Assembly (NCBI GenBank): GCA_965284315.1 | Contig: OZ260072.1 | Span: 2,232,001-2,296,000, forward strand | Direction of reading: 5' to 3' | DNA from: PCRC01 sp017848435 | GTDB lineage: Bacteria; Pseudomonadota; Gammaproteobacteria; Burkholderiales; Burkholderiaceae_C | Length of the DNA stretch: 64,000 nt | In this document: positions 7,946 through 18,937 of the stretch, piece after piece | How positions within the stretch are numbered: position 1 is the first letter of the stretch | Layout: each line of letters starts with the position of its first letter | Position numbers and translations under genes: made by a program | The notes under the pieces: generated by a model | Seen by the model: the letters and a program-made list of their open reading frames with translations, nothing else | What the model was told of the DNA's origin: nothing | The model's database searches: none

Positions 7946-8506
7946 TCAGTGGGCCACCCCGTCCGCACGCAGCACCTTGCGCGCGGTGCGCCAGAGAATG
8001 CGCAGGTCCAGCGCCAGCGATTGGTGCTGCAGGTACCAGTGGTCCAGCGCCACTTTGGCTTCCAGCGGCAACTCGTCGCGGCCATTGACCTGGGCCCAGC
8101 CCGTCAGGCCCGGGGTGAGGCGGTGCACGCCCACCTGCGTGCGCAGGGTGACCAGGTCGTGCTGGTTGTAGAGCGCTGGGCGGGGGCCGACGAGGCTCAT
8201 GTCGCCGCGCAAGATGCTCCAGAGCTGCGGCAGTTCGTCCAGGCTGCTTTTGCGCAGGAAGGGACCAATCGGTGTGAGCCAGGCGTGGGGGTCGGTCAGC
8301 AGGTGGGTGGCAACCACGGGTGCGTCGGTGCGCATGCTGCGGAACTTGGGCATGCGGAAGATGTGGTTGTGGCGGCCAACGCGGTCCGACCAGTACAGCA
8401 CCGGCCCCGCCGAGGTGCGTTTGACCAGCAGTGCCACCACCAGCATGGGCACGGCCAGCACCACCAGCGCCAGCAGCACCACGGCAATGTCCAGCGTGCG
8501 CTTCAT
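7946..8506 (-). CDS. Initiating sugar-phosphate transferase (PglC/WcaJ-C family)
   Basis: This enzyme type transfers a sugar 1-phosphate from a nucleotide sugar to undecaprenyl phosphate, starting repeat-unit synthesis on the inner membrane. The 186-residue product is the compact form: one N-terminal membrane helix (about 7-28, VVLLALVVLAVPMLVVALLV), the KFRSM motif, SSLDELPQLW and GDMSLVGPRP. The frame is open upstream, but the ATG at 8506 overlaps the stop of the preceding epimerase gene (ATGA) and begins the family sequence MKRTLDI. Given the companion dehydratase and reductase, QuiNAc or FucNAc 1-phosphate is a plausible substrate (inference). Last gene of its operon. Confidence 0.92.
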   Translation of the reverse strand: MKRTLDIAVVLLALVVLAVPMLVVALLVKRTSAGPVLYWSDRVGRHNHIFRMPKFRSMRTDAPVVATHLLTDPHAWLTPIGPFLRKSSLDELPQLWSILRGDMSLVGPRPALYNQHDLVTLRTQVGVHRLTPGLTGWAQVNGRDELPLEAKVALDHWYLQHQSLALDLRILWRTARKVLRADGVAH

Positions 8507-9441
8507 GGTGTGTGGCCTGTCTGCAGGGCCCGGGCCAGGCCCTCGGCGAGGTTGAGCGGTGGTTGCCAACCGGTGCGCTGGCGCAGCGCGGTGCTGTCCA
8601 CTTCCAGGCTGTCGCACAGCCGGTTGATGGCTTCGGTTTGCCCCGCGAGGCGCGCAGCCCAGCGCAGCAGCGGCACGGGCACCGGCCAGAGCCGCGTGGG
8701 GCGGTGCATGGCGCTGGCGGCCAGGCGCAGAAAGTCGGGCGTGGAGGTGGCCTCGCTGTCCGCCACCACAAAGGTTTGGTTCATGGCGGCGGGGTGGCTG
8801 AGGCAAAGCGTGATGGCGTCCACCAGGTTGTCGAGTCCGATGAAGTGGCGGCGGTTGTGCACCGCGGCCAGTGGCAGTGGCCAGCCCTGGCCCAGCACAC
8901 GCACCAGCCGGCCAAAGTTGCCCGGTGCCTGCGGGCCATACACCAGCGGCGGCCGCAAGACCACGTGCGGCAGGCCAGTGGCTGCGCTGAACGCCCGCAC
9001 GCGCTGTTCACACCGCCATTTGCTGCGCGCATAGGCCTCCGCCGGTGCGGGTGTATCGCGCTCGGTGAAGGCCTGGCCGGTGGTGCGTTGGCCGTTCACG
9101 CCGATGGAGCTGAGATAGACCAGCCGTTGCACACCCGCCTGCTGGCTGGCGGTCAGCAGGGCGTCGGTCAGCCGCACGTTCACGTCGAACTGGCCGTCGT
9201 CCTGCCGCAGCGCCGCGTCGGTCTGGTGGGCCTTGGCCGCCAGGTGCACCACGGTGCTGGCGCCGGCCAGCGCTTCCGTGAGCGTGTGGGCGTCGGGCTG
9301 GTCACCGGTGCGCCGGTTCTCAACGCCGGGCAGCGTGGTGCCTTGGCGCGACAAGCCCAGCACGCGGGTGCCCTGCGCCAGCAGGTGCGCCGCCAGGGCC
9401 CGGCCAATGAAGCCATTGACGCCGGTGATGGCCACGGTCAT
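8503..9441 (-). CDS. SDR NAD-dependent sugar epimerase/reductase (WbpV/WreQ-like)
   Basis: Extended short-chain dehydrogenase of 312 residues with nucleotide-binding GVNGFIGRAL (7-16), VVHLAAKAH (64-72), the catalytic serine region LSSIGVNG (110-117) and YARSK (137-141, Tyr and Lys of YxxxK). The HLAAKAH-type signature and its place next to an initiating transferase recall WbpV/WreQ, proposed to reduce UDP-4-keto sugars to UDP-QuiNAc. A 4-epimerase role is also possible. The start at 9441 overlaps the upstream glycosyltransferase stop by four bases. Confidence 0.85.
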   Translation of the reverse strand: MTVAITGVNGFIGRALAAHLLAQGTRVLGLSRQGTTLPGVENRRTGDQPDAHTLTEALAGASTVVHLAAKAHQTDAALRQDDGQFDVNVRLTDALLTASQQAGVQRLVYLSSIGVNGQRTTGQAFTERDTPAPAEAYARSKWRCEQRVRAFSAATGLPHVVLRPPLVYGPQAPGNFGRLVRVLGQGWPLPLAAVHNRRHFIGLDNLVDAITLCLSHPAAMNQTFVVADSEATSTPDFLRLAASAMHRPTRLWPVPVPLLRWAARLAGQTEAINRLCDSLEVDSTALRQRTGWQPPLNLAEGLARALQTGHTP

Positions 9442-10364
9442 GGTCGGCCTCCCGGCCTGAACAGCAGTGCCACCGCCAGCACCAGCCGGTCCAGGGGCTT
9501 GCGCCGCATGGCGCCCACCTGGCACACCAAGGCCCAGCGGTCACGCCAGCGGTCGCGCCGCAGCCGGACGATGAGCGGGTGGTGGTTGGCACCGCAGGCA
9601 TGGGCAATCGCCAGCACCTGTTGGCGGTACCAGGGGCCAAACAGCATCTGGCCGCGCCGGGCGAGCCCGCGCCAGCCGGCACGGGCGCCGAACACGTTGT
9701 GGTCGTGCTGCCGGTAGTCCATGGCCGGCACGGGGTCGATCCACCACGCCTCGCCGTGGGTTCTGACCCAGGCGTAGACGAACCAGTCGTGGAAAGCGAT
9801 GCGTTTCAAGGCGTCCTGGTGGGCCACCACCCAGGCCGACAGGCGCAGCGCCACATCGCCGCGCAACACGTAGGTGCAGCCCGGCCCGGCAGACTCGAAC
9901 AAATGGTCCGCCGCGCGCAATGGCTGGCTTTTTTGCAGCAGTTGCTGTCGGCCATCGGGCCAGAAGGCCGTCACACTGCCGGAGACGGCGGCCACGCTTC
10001 TGGTCTGCAGGGCGGCCAGGGCGCGTTGCAGCTTGTCGGGGTGCCAGACGTCGTCCTGGTCGGCGAGGGCCACGGCCGTGGGTGGGGTGTCCCATGGCCC
10101 CAGCGAAGCCAGCAGGGCAAAGAAATTCGCAGCCGCCGAACCAAACGGGCCGCATGCGGGCAGCAGTGTGATCCGGGCATCGGCGGCTGCCCGCGCCCGC
10201 ACCTGTTCGCGTGTGGTGTCGGTGGACGCGTCGTCGCTCACCAGCACCTGCAACGAAACCCCCTGCTGCGCCAGGATGCTGTCGAGCTGCGCGCCAATCC
10301 AGCGCGCGCCGTTGTGGGCGGCGAGCAGCACCACGACACGCGGTGGCATTGCATTGGTGGGCAT
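9438..10364 (-). CDS. Glycosyltransferase family 2
   Basis: The 308-residue GT-A-fold enzyme begins with RVVVLLAAHNGARWIGAQL, then VSDDASTDTT (43-52, nucleotide/metal binding) and ADQDDVWHPDKL, which carries the DxD-like acidic residues, as in many O-antigen rhamnosyl-type transferases. It presumably adds one sugar of the repeat unit at the cytosolic membrane face; donor and linkage cannot be read from sequence. The ATG at 10364 overlaps the upstream gene stop by one base. An alternative ATG lies five codons downstream. Confidence 0.87.
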   Translation of the reverse strand: MPTNAMPPRVVVLLAAHNGARWIGAQLDSILAQQGVSLQVLVSDDASTDTTREQVRARAAADARITLLPACGPFGSAAANFFALLASLGPWDTPPTAVALADQDDVWHPDKLQRALAALQTRSVAAVSGSVTAFWPDGRQQLLQKSQPLRAADHLFESAGPGCTYVLRGDVALRLSAWVVAHQDALKRIAFHDWFVYAWVRTHGEAWWIDPVPAMDYRQHDHNVFGARAGWRGLARRGQMLFGPWYRQQVLAIAHACGANHHPLIVRLRRDRWRDRWALVCQVGAMRRKPLDRLVLAVALLFRPGGRP

Positions 10365-11194
10365 CAGGCCGCACCCCGCTGTCGCAGCGCCACCAGCAGC
10401 TGGCGGCGAACGAACTTGAGCCGCACATACCCGCGCAGCACCCAACCGGCGGTGGCCGACAGGTCGCCATCGCGCACCAGCCGCTGCAGGTTGTCGAGTT
10501 CCGCCTGGTGCATCGCGTGCATGTCTGCACTCAGGCCCGCCTGGCCGTAGCGGTCTTTGTGGATGCAGGCCAGCGGCAGGTCGATGCGTACCATGGGCAC
10601 ACCGCGCAAGGCCAGTTGCATCAGCAGCAGGTGGTCCTCCATGTGGCGTTGGCCCACCGGGAAGCGCAGGGGCGCGTCGGTCCGCAGCATCAGGGATGGT
10701 GTGATGAACGGGTTTTTGAGCAGCACCTGCCAGGGCACGATGGGGTGGTGGGGCAAGGGCGATGTTGCCAGCGGTGGGTAGTCTGGCGGCGTGCCGTACG
10801 CGTCACTCTGGGCTTGCAGGAAACGGTGCCCTGTGGCCACCACGTCCGGGTGTGTCTGCATGAAAGCGTATTGCAGCGCCAGCTTGTCCGGGTGCCAGGA
10901 ATCGTCCGCATCGAGAAAAGCCACGTGGCGGGTGGTGGCCGCTTCCCAGCCAACGTTGCGTGCCGTGGCCGCCCCCTGGTTGACTGGCAGGGTGATGACC
11001 GTGACCCAGCCTGCGGGGTGGTTGGCCTGCAGGCGCCGCAGCGTCTCTGCGGTCGTGTCACCGCTGGCATCGTCCACCAGGATGACCGCCTGCGGGCGCG
11101 CGGTCTGTGCCGCGACCGAGGCCAGCGCACGGCCGATGGTGTTGGCACACCGAAAGCACGGCACCACCACCGAGACGGGCACGGCGGCGCTCAT
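10364..11194 (-). CDS. Glycosyltransferase family 2
   Basis: A 276-residue GT2 enzyme: VSVVVPCFRCANTIGRAL, LVDDASGDTTAETL, then NQGAATARNVGWEAA and FLDADDSWHPDKL with the metal-binding Asp cluster. Specificity is unknown. The frame is open for another 144 codons upstream, but that part reads antisense-like into the next gene. The ATG at 11194 overlaps the upstream stop (ATGA) and starts the GT-A fold at the right place. Middle gene of three consecutive GT2 genes. Confidence 0.87.
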   Translation of the reverse strand: MSAAVPVSVVVPCFRCANTIGRALASVAAQTARPQAVILVDDASGDTTAETLRRLQANHPAGWVTVITLPVNQGAATARNVGWEAATTRHVAFLDADDSWHPDKLALQYAFMQTHPDVVATGHRFLQAQSDAYGTPPDYPPLATSPLPHHPIVPWQVLLKNPFITPSLMLRTDAPLRFPVGQRHMEDHLLLMQLALRGVPMVRIDLPLACIHKDRYGQAGLSADMHAMHQAELDNLQRLVRDGDLSATAGWVLRGYVRLKFVRRQLLVALRQRGAA

Positions 11195-12024
11195 GCGGCC
11201 CGCAGCCCACGCCACACGGCCCGCACCCGTGGCCATTGGCCCAGCAACAGGCGTTTGGCCAACAGCGATGCCACCAGGCAGACGCTGGCCAGCGCGGGCC
11301 AGGGCGCGTGCTGGCGGAAGAAACGCAGCGCAGAGCAGACGAAGTACGCGTCGATCTGTGGGCTGCCTTTGCCAAGGCTGCCCGAGCCCTTGTGCCAGAC
11401 GCGTGAGCCGGTGGCGGTGGCGAGTTGCCAGCCGTGCTGGCGCAGGCGGAAGCCGAGGTCGGTGTCTTCCCAGTACATGAAAAAGCGTTGGTCGTCGAAC
11501 AGGCCCACTTGCCGCAACGCACTGGCCCGCAACAGCATGGACGCGCCGGACACAAAGGCCAGTGCGCCAGGCGCCTTCAGCGGGCGTGACCGGCCCAACC
11601 AGAGGTTGACCTGGCCACCGCCCCACAGCTCGACACGTTGGGGTTCTGCCAGTTCGTGGATGACCGAGCCCACGGCACCGACCGCCGGTTGATCCACCGC
11701 CACCTGCAGCATGGCCGACAGGGTATCGGGCGCCACGGTGGCGTCGCTGTTGACCAGCCAGATGAAGTCGGCACCCTGCGCCAGTGCATGGCGCATGCCG
11801 ACGTTGCAGCCTCCGCCAAAGCCCAGGTTGGCAGGGGTTTCCAGTATCTCCAGCGTTGGAAAAGCCTGGCGGATTTTCGCCACCGAACCGTCGCTGGAGT
11901 GGTTGTCCACCAAGATGGTGTGCGGCGCCGGATCGGCCAGTGTTAGCAGCGAGGTCAGGCAGCGCAGGGTGTCGGCCCAGCCATTCCAGTTGAGCACAAC
12001 GACAGTGACTTTCGGGGCACTCAA
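11191..12024 (-). CDS. Glycosyltransferase family 2, rhamnosyltransferase (WbbL-like)
   Basis: 277 residues with VTVVVLNWNGWADTLRCL, LVDNHSSDGS, NLGFGGGCNVGMRHAL and LVNSDATVAPD, the pattern of GT2 enzymes annotated as rhamnosyltransferases of the WbbL type. The C-terminal LFDDQRFFMYWEDTDLGFRL is typical of that subgroup. The start is a TTG at 12024, one base after the methyltransferase stop; no ATG fits the conserved N-terminus. It overlaps the next GT2 gene by four bases. Confidence 0.87.
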   Translation of the reverse strand: MSAPKVTVVVLNWNGWADTLRCLTSLLTLADPAPHTILVDNHSSDGSVAKIRQAFPTLEILETPANLGFGGGCNVGMRHALAQGADFIWLVNSDATVAPDTLSAMLQVAVDQPAVGAVGSVIHELAEPQRVELWGGGQVNLWLGRSRPLKAPGALAFVSGASMLLRASALRQVGLFDDQRFFMYWEDTDLGFRLRQHGWQLATATGSRVWHKGSGSLGKGSPQIDAYFVCSALRFFRQHAPWPALASVCLVASLLAKRLLLGQWPRVRAVWRGLRAA

Positions 12025-12025
12025 C

Positions 12026-12694
12026 TCAACCTGCCGCCGTGGTGTGCTTGCGCGCGCTCAGCAGGTATTGCGGCGTGATCAGGCCTTCAAACCAGCGGAA
12101 GGTGGCGCGGTTGATGGCCCGCTTGAGGCGGTTCTCGGCAAAGCTCAGCGGCGTGCAGGCGGCCGGCGAAAGCTCGGCATGCGCCAGCAAGGACACGGCC
12201 GAGTCGCGCGAGAAAAAACGCAGGTGGGTGCGGTCCAGAATGCCGGCCTCTTCGTACTGCCAGCGGCCCTTCAGCAGCAGCGGCAACACCACCGTGTGGT
12301 GCTGGATGTTGGGCACGGTCACCACCAGCGTACCGCCGGGCGCCAGGTGCTGCGTCACCAACCGGTGCACCACCTGCCAGGGGTCGACCATGTGTTCCAG
12401 CACGTCCAGGCACAGGATGGTGTCGAACACGGTGTGTGGGCCTGGCACGGCATTGCGCTCGAAGTCGAGGCAATGCACCACGTCGGCCTGCTGGGCCGCA
12501 CGCGCTGCGGCATCGGCAAAAATCTCGATGCCTGTGGTGTGGGTGGTGCCGGGCCGCTGGCGCAGCCAGCCCAGCGTGGCGCCCGCACCGCAGCCCAGTT
12601 CCAGCACCCGGCCACACTGGGCTGGCAAGGCGGGTTCGACCTCGCGCCGGACATGGCCAAAGTAGTGGGTGTCTTTGTCGGTGTAGGTCTGCAT
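12026..12694 (-). CDS. Class I SAM-dependent methyltransferase
   Basis: 222 residues with motif I VLELGCGAGATLG (30-42), an acidic residue at the end of the second strand (GIEIF), CLDVLEHMVDPW and VVTVPNIQHH. This is the Methyltransf_23 layout common in O-antigen and capsule clusters, where such enzymes methylate a sugar or cap the chain. The exact substrate is unknown. It sits between the flippase and glycosyltransferase genes with 1-3 bp spacing, so it belongs to the operon. Confidence 0.85.
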   Translation of the reverse strand: MQTYTDKDTHYFGHVRREVEPALPAQCGRVLELGCGAGATLGWLRQRPGTTHTTGIEIFADAAARAAQQADVVHCLDFERNAVPGPHTVFDTILCLDVLEHMVDPWQVVHRLVTQHLAPGGTLVVTVPNIQHHTVVLPLLLKGRWQYEEAGILDRTHLRFFSRDSAVSLLAHAELSPAACTPLSFAENRLKRAINRATFRWFEGLITPQYLLSARKHTTAAG

Positions 12695-12697
12695 CGG

Positions 12698-14043
12698 TCA
12701 GGTCGTGTGGCGGGTTGCCAGGTGGCGCCCACCGCGGTGGCAGGCCAGCGCCAGCAGCCCGTAATCTACCAGCCCACGTGCGACGCAGGCCACCGCCGCG
12801 CCCAGCAGGCCGAAGTGCGATACCGCCCACCACAGGCAGGCCAGGTAGGGCAGGCATTCCAGCAGGTGGATGGTGGCAATCGTCCGCGTCTGGCCCAGGG
12901 CCAGCAGGCCGGTGTAGGGGATCTGCGCCAGCGCGTTGACGGCAAATGCGATCAGCAGCACCTGGGCCACCGGCGTGGCGTCGGCGGCGAAGCGGGCGCC
13001 CATCCACCAGACCATGAAGTCGGGCAACACCCACCCGCCAATGCCGGTGCCCACCAGCACCAGGGCACCTGCGATGCCCGTGGCCCGGCGCAACACAGCC
13101 CGCCATTCGGTGGCCGTGATCTGGCCCTGCGCGACCTGGGCCGAGACCCGCACCAGTTCGGGCAGCAGCACGCTGCAGGCGGACGCGATCAACACCGGGA
13201 AGCGTGACACCACGTCAAAGGGAATCGCGTACAGGCTGACCGCACTGGCGCTGACCAGCAGGCCAATCACAAACCGGTCGGCATAGACGATGACGGGCCC
13301 CAGCACGCTGCTCACCGTCATCCAGCCGCCAAACGACAGCAGTTGCCGGAGCTGTGGCCAGTCGCAGGCAGTGGCCATCCGTGCCAGCAGCCTTGGCATG
13401 CGCAGTTGTTGGTGGTGGGCGAGCACCGCGGTCAGCGCCAGCAGTTGCGCCACGCGCACCGCCAGCAGGCTGATCGCGGCCCAGGTGAGGTCGGGCGTGA
13501 ACTGCGCTGTGATGAAGGGGCCTGCCGCCAGCATCACACCGGCAGGGATGCGGATCAGGTTCAGCGCCCGGAAGGCGCCGATGCCTTCCAGATGGCCGCG
13601 CAAGGCCGAAGACGCCAGCAGCAGCGGCAGGCTGGGCAGCATCCACAACAACGCGGTGCGGACTTCGGCCACCAGCGCGGCAGAAGACAGTTGCAGCGGC
13701 AGCGTGCCGAATTGCGCCAACAGGCCCAGCACGATGGCCCCCGCAGTCCCCAAGACCAGCAGCGCGACGACGGCCGACCCTGTAATGCGGAGTTCTGCGC
13801 TGCGGTCTCCGGTGGGGCCATGGCGGGCAGACGCGACCGCCACCGTGACCGCGCGCCCCAGGCCGAGGTCGAGAAAGCTGAAGTAGCCGACAAACACCCA
13901 GATCAGCGACAGCACCCCAAAACGCTCCGCGCCCAGCGCCTGGAGGAGTGCGGGTGCCACGGCCATGGCCGCCAGCATGGGCACGATGTCGCCCATCAGG
14001 GACCAGAACGCCGACGAGCGCAAGCTGCGGAAACGGAGCGCGG

Positions 14044-14047
<4 letters not shown>
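12698..14047 (-). CDS. Polysaccharide flippase (Wzx-like, MOP superfamily)
   Basis: A 449-residue integral membrane protein with about 12-14 hydrophobic segments. It opens with RSLRSSAFWSLMGDIVPMLA and LLQALGAERFGVLSLIW, the latter typical of polysaccharide-transport/Wzx proteins (ALGAERFG, then FLDLGLGRA). It would flip undecaprenyl-linked repeat units across the inner membrane. No Wzy polymerase or Wzz is recognisable in the window, so either it is elsewhere or the glycan is not polymerised. The start overlaps the dehydratase gene stop by four bases. Confidence 0.86.
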
Positions 14048-15954
<1,907 letters not shown>

Positions 15955-15963
15955 GGCAAGGAC

Positions 15964-16605
15964 TCAGGGGTTGTCAGAGCGGCCAATCTGGTAACGCGCC
16001 AGCATGTCGCTGGCCAGTTCCAGCCGCAGCAGGGGGTTGTCGAGCGACATCAGGCGCTGCTTGGCATCCGTGGGCAATGGCAGCAGTTCGCTCCAGCGGT
16101 TGGCCACCCAGCCGCAGTCGTCCAGCTGCCAGGGGGGATGCATCGGCAGGTCAGGCGTGGCCAGCCCTTGCGCCTGCAGCGTGCTGATGAGGTTGGCGAG
16201 CGCGTCTGCGGTGGGCTTCAGGTCTTCGGGAACCGGCACGGTCTGGTCGGGGTCGAGCTGGGTCACGTTGGCCATCCACAGGCCATGGCGGAGTTGTTCG
16301 CGCTGGTCGATGCGGAAACGCTCGGTGCCTCGGCAACGAATCATCATCAGCCCCGGTTGCGGGTGGCTGAGTTCGTCAATCCGGGCCAGTGTTCCAACGC
16401 TGTGGAATGACTCGGTCTCCCCCGGTTGACGGACTTCGTGCCCTTGTGTGAGAGCCACCACGCCGAACGGTGCACCGGCCTGGTGGCACTTGCGCACCAT
16501 GTCCAGGTAGCGCACCTCGAAAATGCGCAGTGGCAGCAGCCCCCCGGGGAACAGGACGCTCCCGAGCGGGAAAAGCGGCAGCTGGGACAGGGTCAAGGGC
16601 GACAT
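15964..16605 (-). CDS. LON peptidase substrate-binding domain protein
   Basis: 213 residues matching only the N-terminal substrate-binding domain of Lon: LPLFPLGSVLFPGGLLPLRIFEVRYLDM is characteristic (positions about 10-37). There is no ATPase or protease domain. Such stand-alone proteins are common in proteobacteria and their role is unclear. I chose the ATG at 16605; a TTG at 16608 would add one residue. The stop lies nine bases before the dehydratase gene, so it may be the first gene of the polysaccharide transcript, although functional linkage is not implied. It is divergent from the YggT gene. Confidence 0.87.
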   Translation of the reverse strand: MSPLTLSQLPLFPLGSVLFPGGLLPLRIFEVRYLDMVRKCHQAGAPFGVVALTQGHEVRQPGETESFHSVGTLARIDELSHPQPGLMMIRCRGTERFRIDQREQLRHGLWMANVTQLDPDQTVPVPEDLKPTADALANLISTLQAQGLATPDLPMHPPWQLDDCGWVANRWSELLPLPTDAKQRLMSLDNPLLRLELASDMLARYQIGRSDNP

Positions 16606-16641
16606 CAAAGTATCATCCCACGAGCTACTTCACCCCTGCCC

Positions 16642-17211
16642 ATGTTCATCCAAATTTTTTCATTGCTGCTTGACGTCGTTGCCGGTCTGGTGGGCGGCGC
16701 CTGCCTGTTGCGGTTGTACATGCAGTACCAGCGCATTGGCATGGGTGCACAGTCGGCTAACCCGCTGGCGCAGTTCATCTTCACCTTGACCGACTGGCTG
16801 GTGTTGCCGCTGCGGCGGGTGGTGCCATCGGTCGGACGGGTGGACACGGCCAGCCTGCTGGCGGCGTTCCTGGTGGAACTGGCGCAGTTTGCGGTGCTGT
16901 GGCTGGTGGCGGGCGGGCAGGGCAGCCTGCTGCCTTTGCCGGTACTGGCCTTGTTTGGCACGCTCCGCCTGGTCATTTCCCTGGCGATGGGGCTGTTGAT
17001 CGTGCATGTGGTGCTGTCGTGGGTGCAAACCGACTCACCACTGGCCCGCCTGATTGGCCGTTTGTGCGCGCCGGTGTTGCAGCCACTGCGGCGTGTCGTG
17101 CCGCTGGTCGGCGGCATTGATTTGTCGCCCCTGGTGCTGGTGCTGCTGTTGCAGGTGGCCACCATTGTGCTTGCCCACCTGCAGGTGGTGACTTTGGGCG
17201 CGCTGCTCTGA
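16642..17211 (+). CDS. YggT family membrane protein
   Basis: 189 residues, two tandem YggT units: an N-terminal hairpin helix pair (about 3-25 and 48-80) and a repeat of it after about residue 100. The paired motifs LVLPLRRVVPSVGRVDTASLL and PVLQPLRRVVPLVGGIDLSPLV-like sequence show the duplication. The family has been connected with osmotic shock tolerance and cell-division-associated membrane functions, without a defined activity. The frame is open upstream, but the ATG at 16642 begins the hydrophobic N-terminus MFIQIFSLLLDVV. Confidence 0.88.
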   Translation: MFIQIFSLLLDVVAGLVGGACLLRLYMQYQRIGMGAQSANPLAQFIFTLTDWLVLPLRRVVPSVGRVDTASLLAAFLVELAQFAVLWLVAGGQGSLLPLPVLALFGTLRLVISLAMGLLIVHVVLSWVQTDSPLARLIGRLCAPVLQPLRRVVPLVGGIDLSPLVLVLLLQVATIVLAHLQVVTLGALL

Positions 17212-17223
17212 GGCAGCCCGGTA

Positions 17224-18096
17224 TCAGCTGACGGCGTCGGCTGGCTGGCGCAGCAACATGGCCAATGTGTTGGCAATGGTTTTGCGCAGTTCACGGCGGT
17301 CACAGATGAAATCCACCGCGCCCTTGGTCTGCAAAAACTCGGCGCGCTGGAAACCTTCCGGCAGCGTCACCCGCACCGTGCTTTCGATCACACGCGGGCC
17401 GGCAAAACCAATCAATGCCTTGGGTTCGGCAATCACCACATCGCCCACAAAGGCAAAGCCGGCCGACACACCACCCATGGTCGGGTCGGTCAACACGCTG
17501 ATGTAAGGCAAGCCTTTCTTGGCCAATCGGGTCAGCGCGGCATTGGTTTTGGCCATCTGCATCAGGCTCAGCAGGCCTTCCTGCATCCGGGCGCCACCGG
17601 TGGCGGTGAAGCAGACGAAGGGCACTTTTTGTTCGATGGCGGTTTCCACGCCACGCACGAAACGCTCACCCACCACCGAGCCCATGCTGCCGCCCATGAA
17701 GTCGAACTCGAAACAGGCGACCACCACATTGATACTGTGTATTGCACCGCCCAGCACCACCAGGGCGTCGGTCTCGCCGGTGTTTTCCAGCGCTTCTTTC
17801 AGGCGCTCGGGGTACTTGCGGCTGTCCTTGAACTTCAGGGCGTCAACCGGAATGACCTCCTGGCCGATTTCGTAGCGGCCCTCGGCATCCAGGAAGGCGT
17901 CGAGCCGGGCACGGGCACCAATGCGCAGGTGGTGTGTGCAGGTCGGGCAGACGTTCTGGTTCTGTTCCAGGTCGGTCTTGTAGAGCACGGTTTCGCAGCT
18001 CGGGCACTTGACCCACAGGCCCTCGGGCACTGTGCGGCGCTCGGTCGGGTCGGTGGGCTGGATTTTGGGGGGCAGCAGTTTTTCAAGCCAACTCAT
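17224..18096 (-). CDS. accD: Acetyl-CoA carboxylase carboxyltransferase subunit beta
   Basis: Transfers carboxyl from carboxybiotin to acetyl-CoA, giving malonyl-CoA, in complex with AccA. 290 residues, with an N-terminal zinc ribbon (Cys31, Cys34, Cys50, Cys53) and the crotonase-like carboxyltransferase fold with MGGSMGSVVGERFVRG and TGGARMQEGLLSLMQMAKT. The trpA-accD neighbourhood is standard for Burkholderiales. It is the last recognisable gene of the long leu-asd-trp block on this strand; I see no convincing terminator in the short gap to the convergent YggT gene. Confidence 0.97.
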   Translation of the reverse strand: MSWLEKLLPPKIQPTDPTERRTVPEGLWVKCPSCETVLYKTDLEQNQNVCPTCTHHLRIGARARLDAFLDAEGRYEIGQEVIPVDALKFKDSRKYPERLKEALENTGETDALVVLGGAIHSINVVVACFEFDFMGGSMGSVVGERFVRGVETAIEQKVPFVCFTATGGARMQEGLLSLMQMAKTNAALTRLAKKGLPYISVLTDPTMGGVSAGFAFVGDVVIAEPKALIGFAGPRVIESTVRVTLPEGFQRAEFLQTKGAVDFICDRRELRKTIANTLAMLLRQPADAVS

Positions 18097-18127
18097 GGGG
18101 CGATCTCCGTGGCGATGGTAGGGTGCA

Positions 18128-18937
18128 TTATGAATCGAGCGCGGTGCGGATGTCCCGCAGGAAGGCCGAGGCGGTGGGGACCACCTGGTCTTCGGGCTGG
18201 GCGTCGATCAGCTGGATGATCTTGCTGCCGATCACCACCGCGTCGGCCACCGCGCCAATCGCTTTGGCAGTGGCCGCGTCGCGGATGCCGAAACCGACGC
18301 CGACGGGCACGTGCACATGTTGGCGGATGCGTGGCAGCATCGCCGCCACCGCATCCACATCCAGGGTGCCGGCACCGGTCACGCCTTTCAGCGACACGTA
18401 GTACACATAACCACTCGCCACTTTCTGGATTTGCACCATGCGGGCCTCGGTGCTGGTTGGCGCGAGCAGAAAGATCAGGTCCATCTGGTGCGCACGCAGC
18501 TTGGCTGCGAAAGCTTCGCACTCTTCGGGCGGGTAGTCCACCACCAGCACGCCATCGACACCGGCCTGGGCCGCGTCGCGGATGAAGGCGTCAGGCCCGT
18601 GTTTGATGTCGTAGCGTTCCAGCGGGTTGGCATAACCCATCAACACCACTGGGGTGGTGGTGTCTCGCGTGCGGAAGTCGCGCACCATGGCCAGTACTTG
18701 GGCCAGGCCAATGCCGAAGGCCAGGGCTTTTTCGCCGGCTTGCTGGATCACCGGGCCGTCGGCGCTGGGGTCAGAAAACGGCACCCCGAGTTCAATGATG
18801 TCGGCACCGGCATCCACCATGCCGTGCATCAGCGCGGGGGTGATGCCGGGGAACGGGAAACCGGCGGTGACATAGGGGATCAGTGCCGTGCGGTCTTGGG
18901 ACTTCAGCTTGTCGAGGGTCGTGCTGATCCGGCTCAT
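18128..18937 (-). CDS. trpA: Tryptophan synthase alpha subunit
   Basis: Cleaves indole-3-glycerol phosphate to indole and glyceraldehyde 3-phosphate, and passes indole to TrpB through the intersubunit tunnel. 269 residues with LIPYVTAGFP, DIIELGVPFSDPSADGPVIQ (catalytic Glu and Asp of the alpha active site) and GYVYYVSLKGVTGA. The ATG at 18937 overlaps the trpB stop by four bases, so synthesis of the two subunits is likely coupled. Confidence 0.97.
   Translation of the reverse strand: MSRISTTLDKLKSQDRTALIPYVTAGFPFPGITPALMHGMVDAGADIIELGVPFSDPSADGPVIQQAGEKALAFGIGLAQVLAMVRDFRTRDTTTPVVLMGYANPLERYDIKHGPDAFIRDAAQAGVDGVLVVDYPPEECEAFAAKLRAHQMDLIFLLAPTSTEARMVQIQKVASGYVYYVSLKGVTGAGTLDVDAVAAMLPRIRQHVHVPVGVGFGIRDAATAKAIGAVADAVVIGSKIIQLIDAQPEDQVVPTASAFLRDIRTALDS

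Noticed and set aside
6359..9034. 891-codon open frame opposite lysS and the sugar transferase
   Set aside because: Runs across two genes and the terminator between them; composition is that of a shadow frame.
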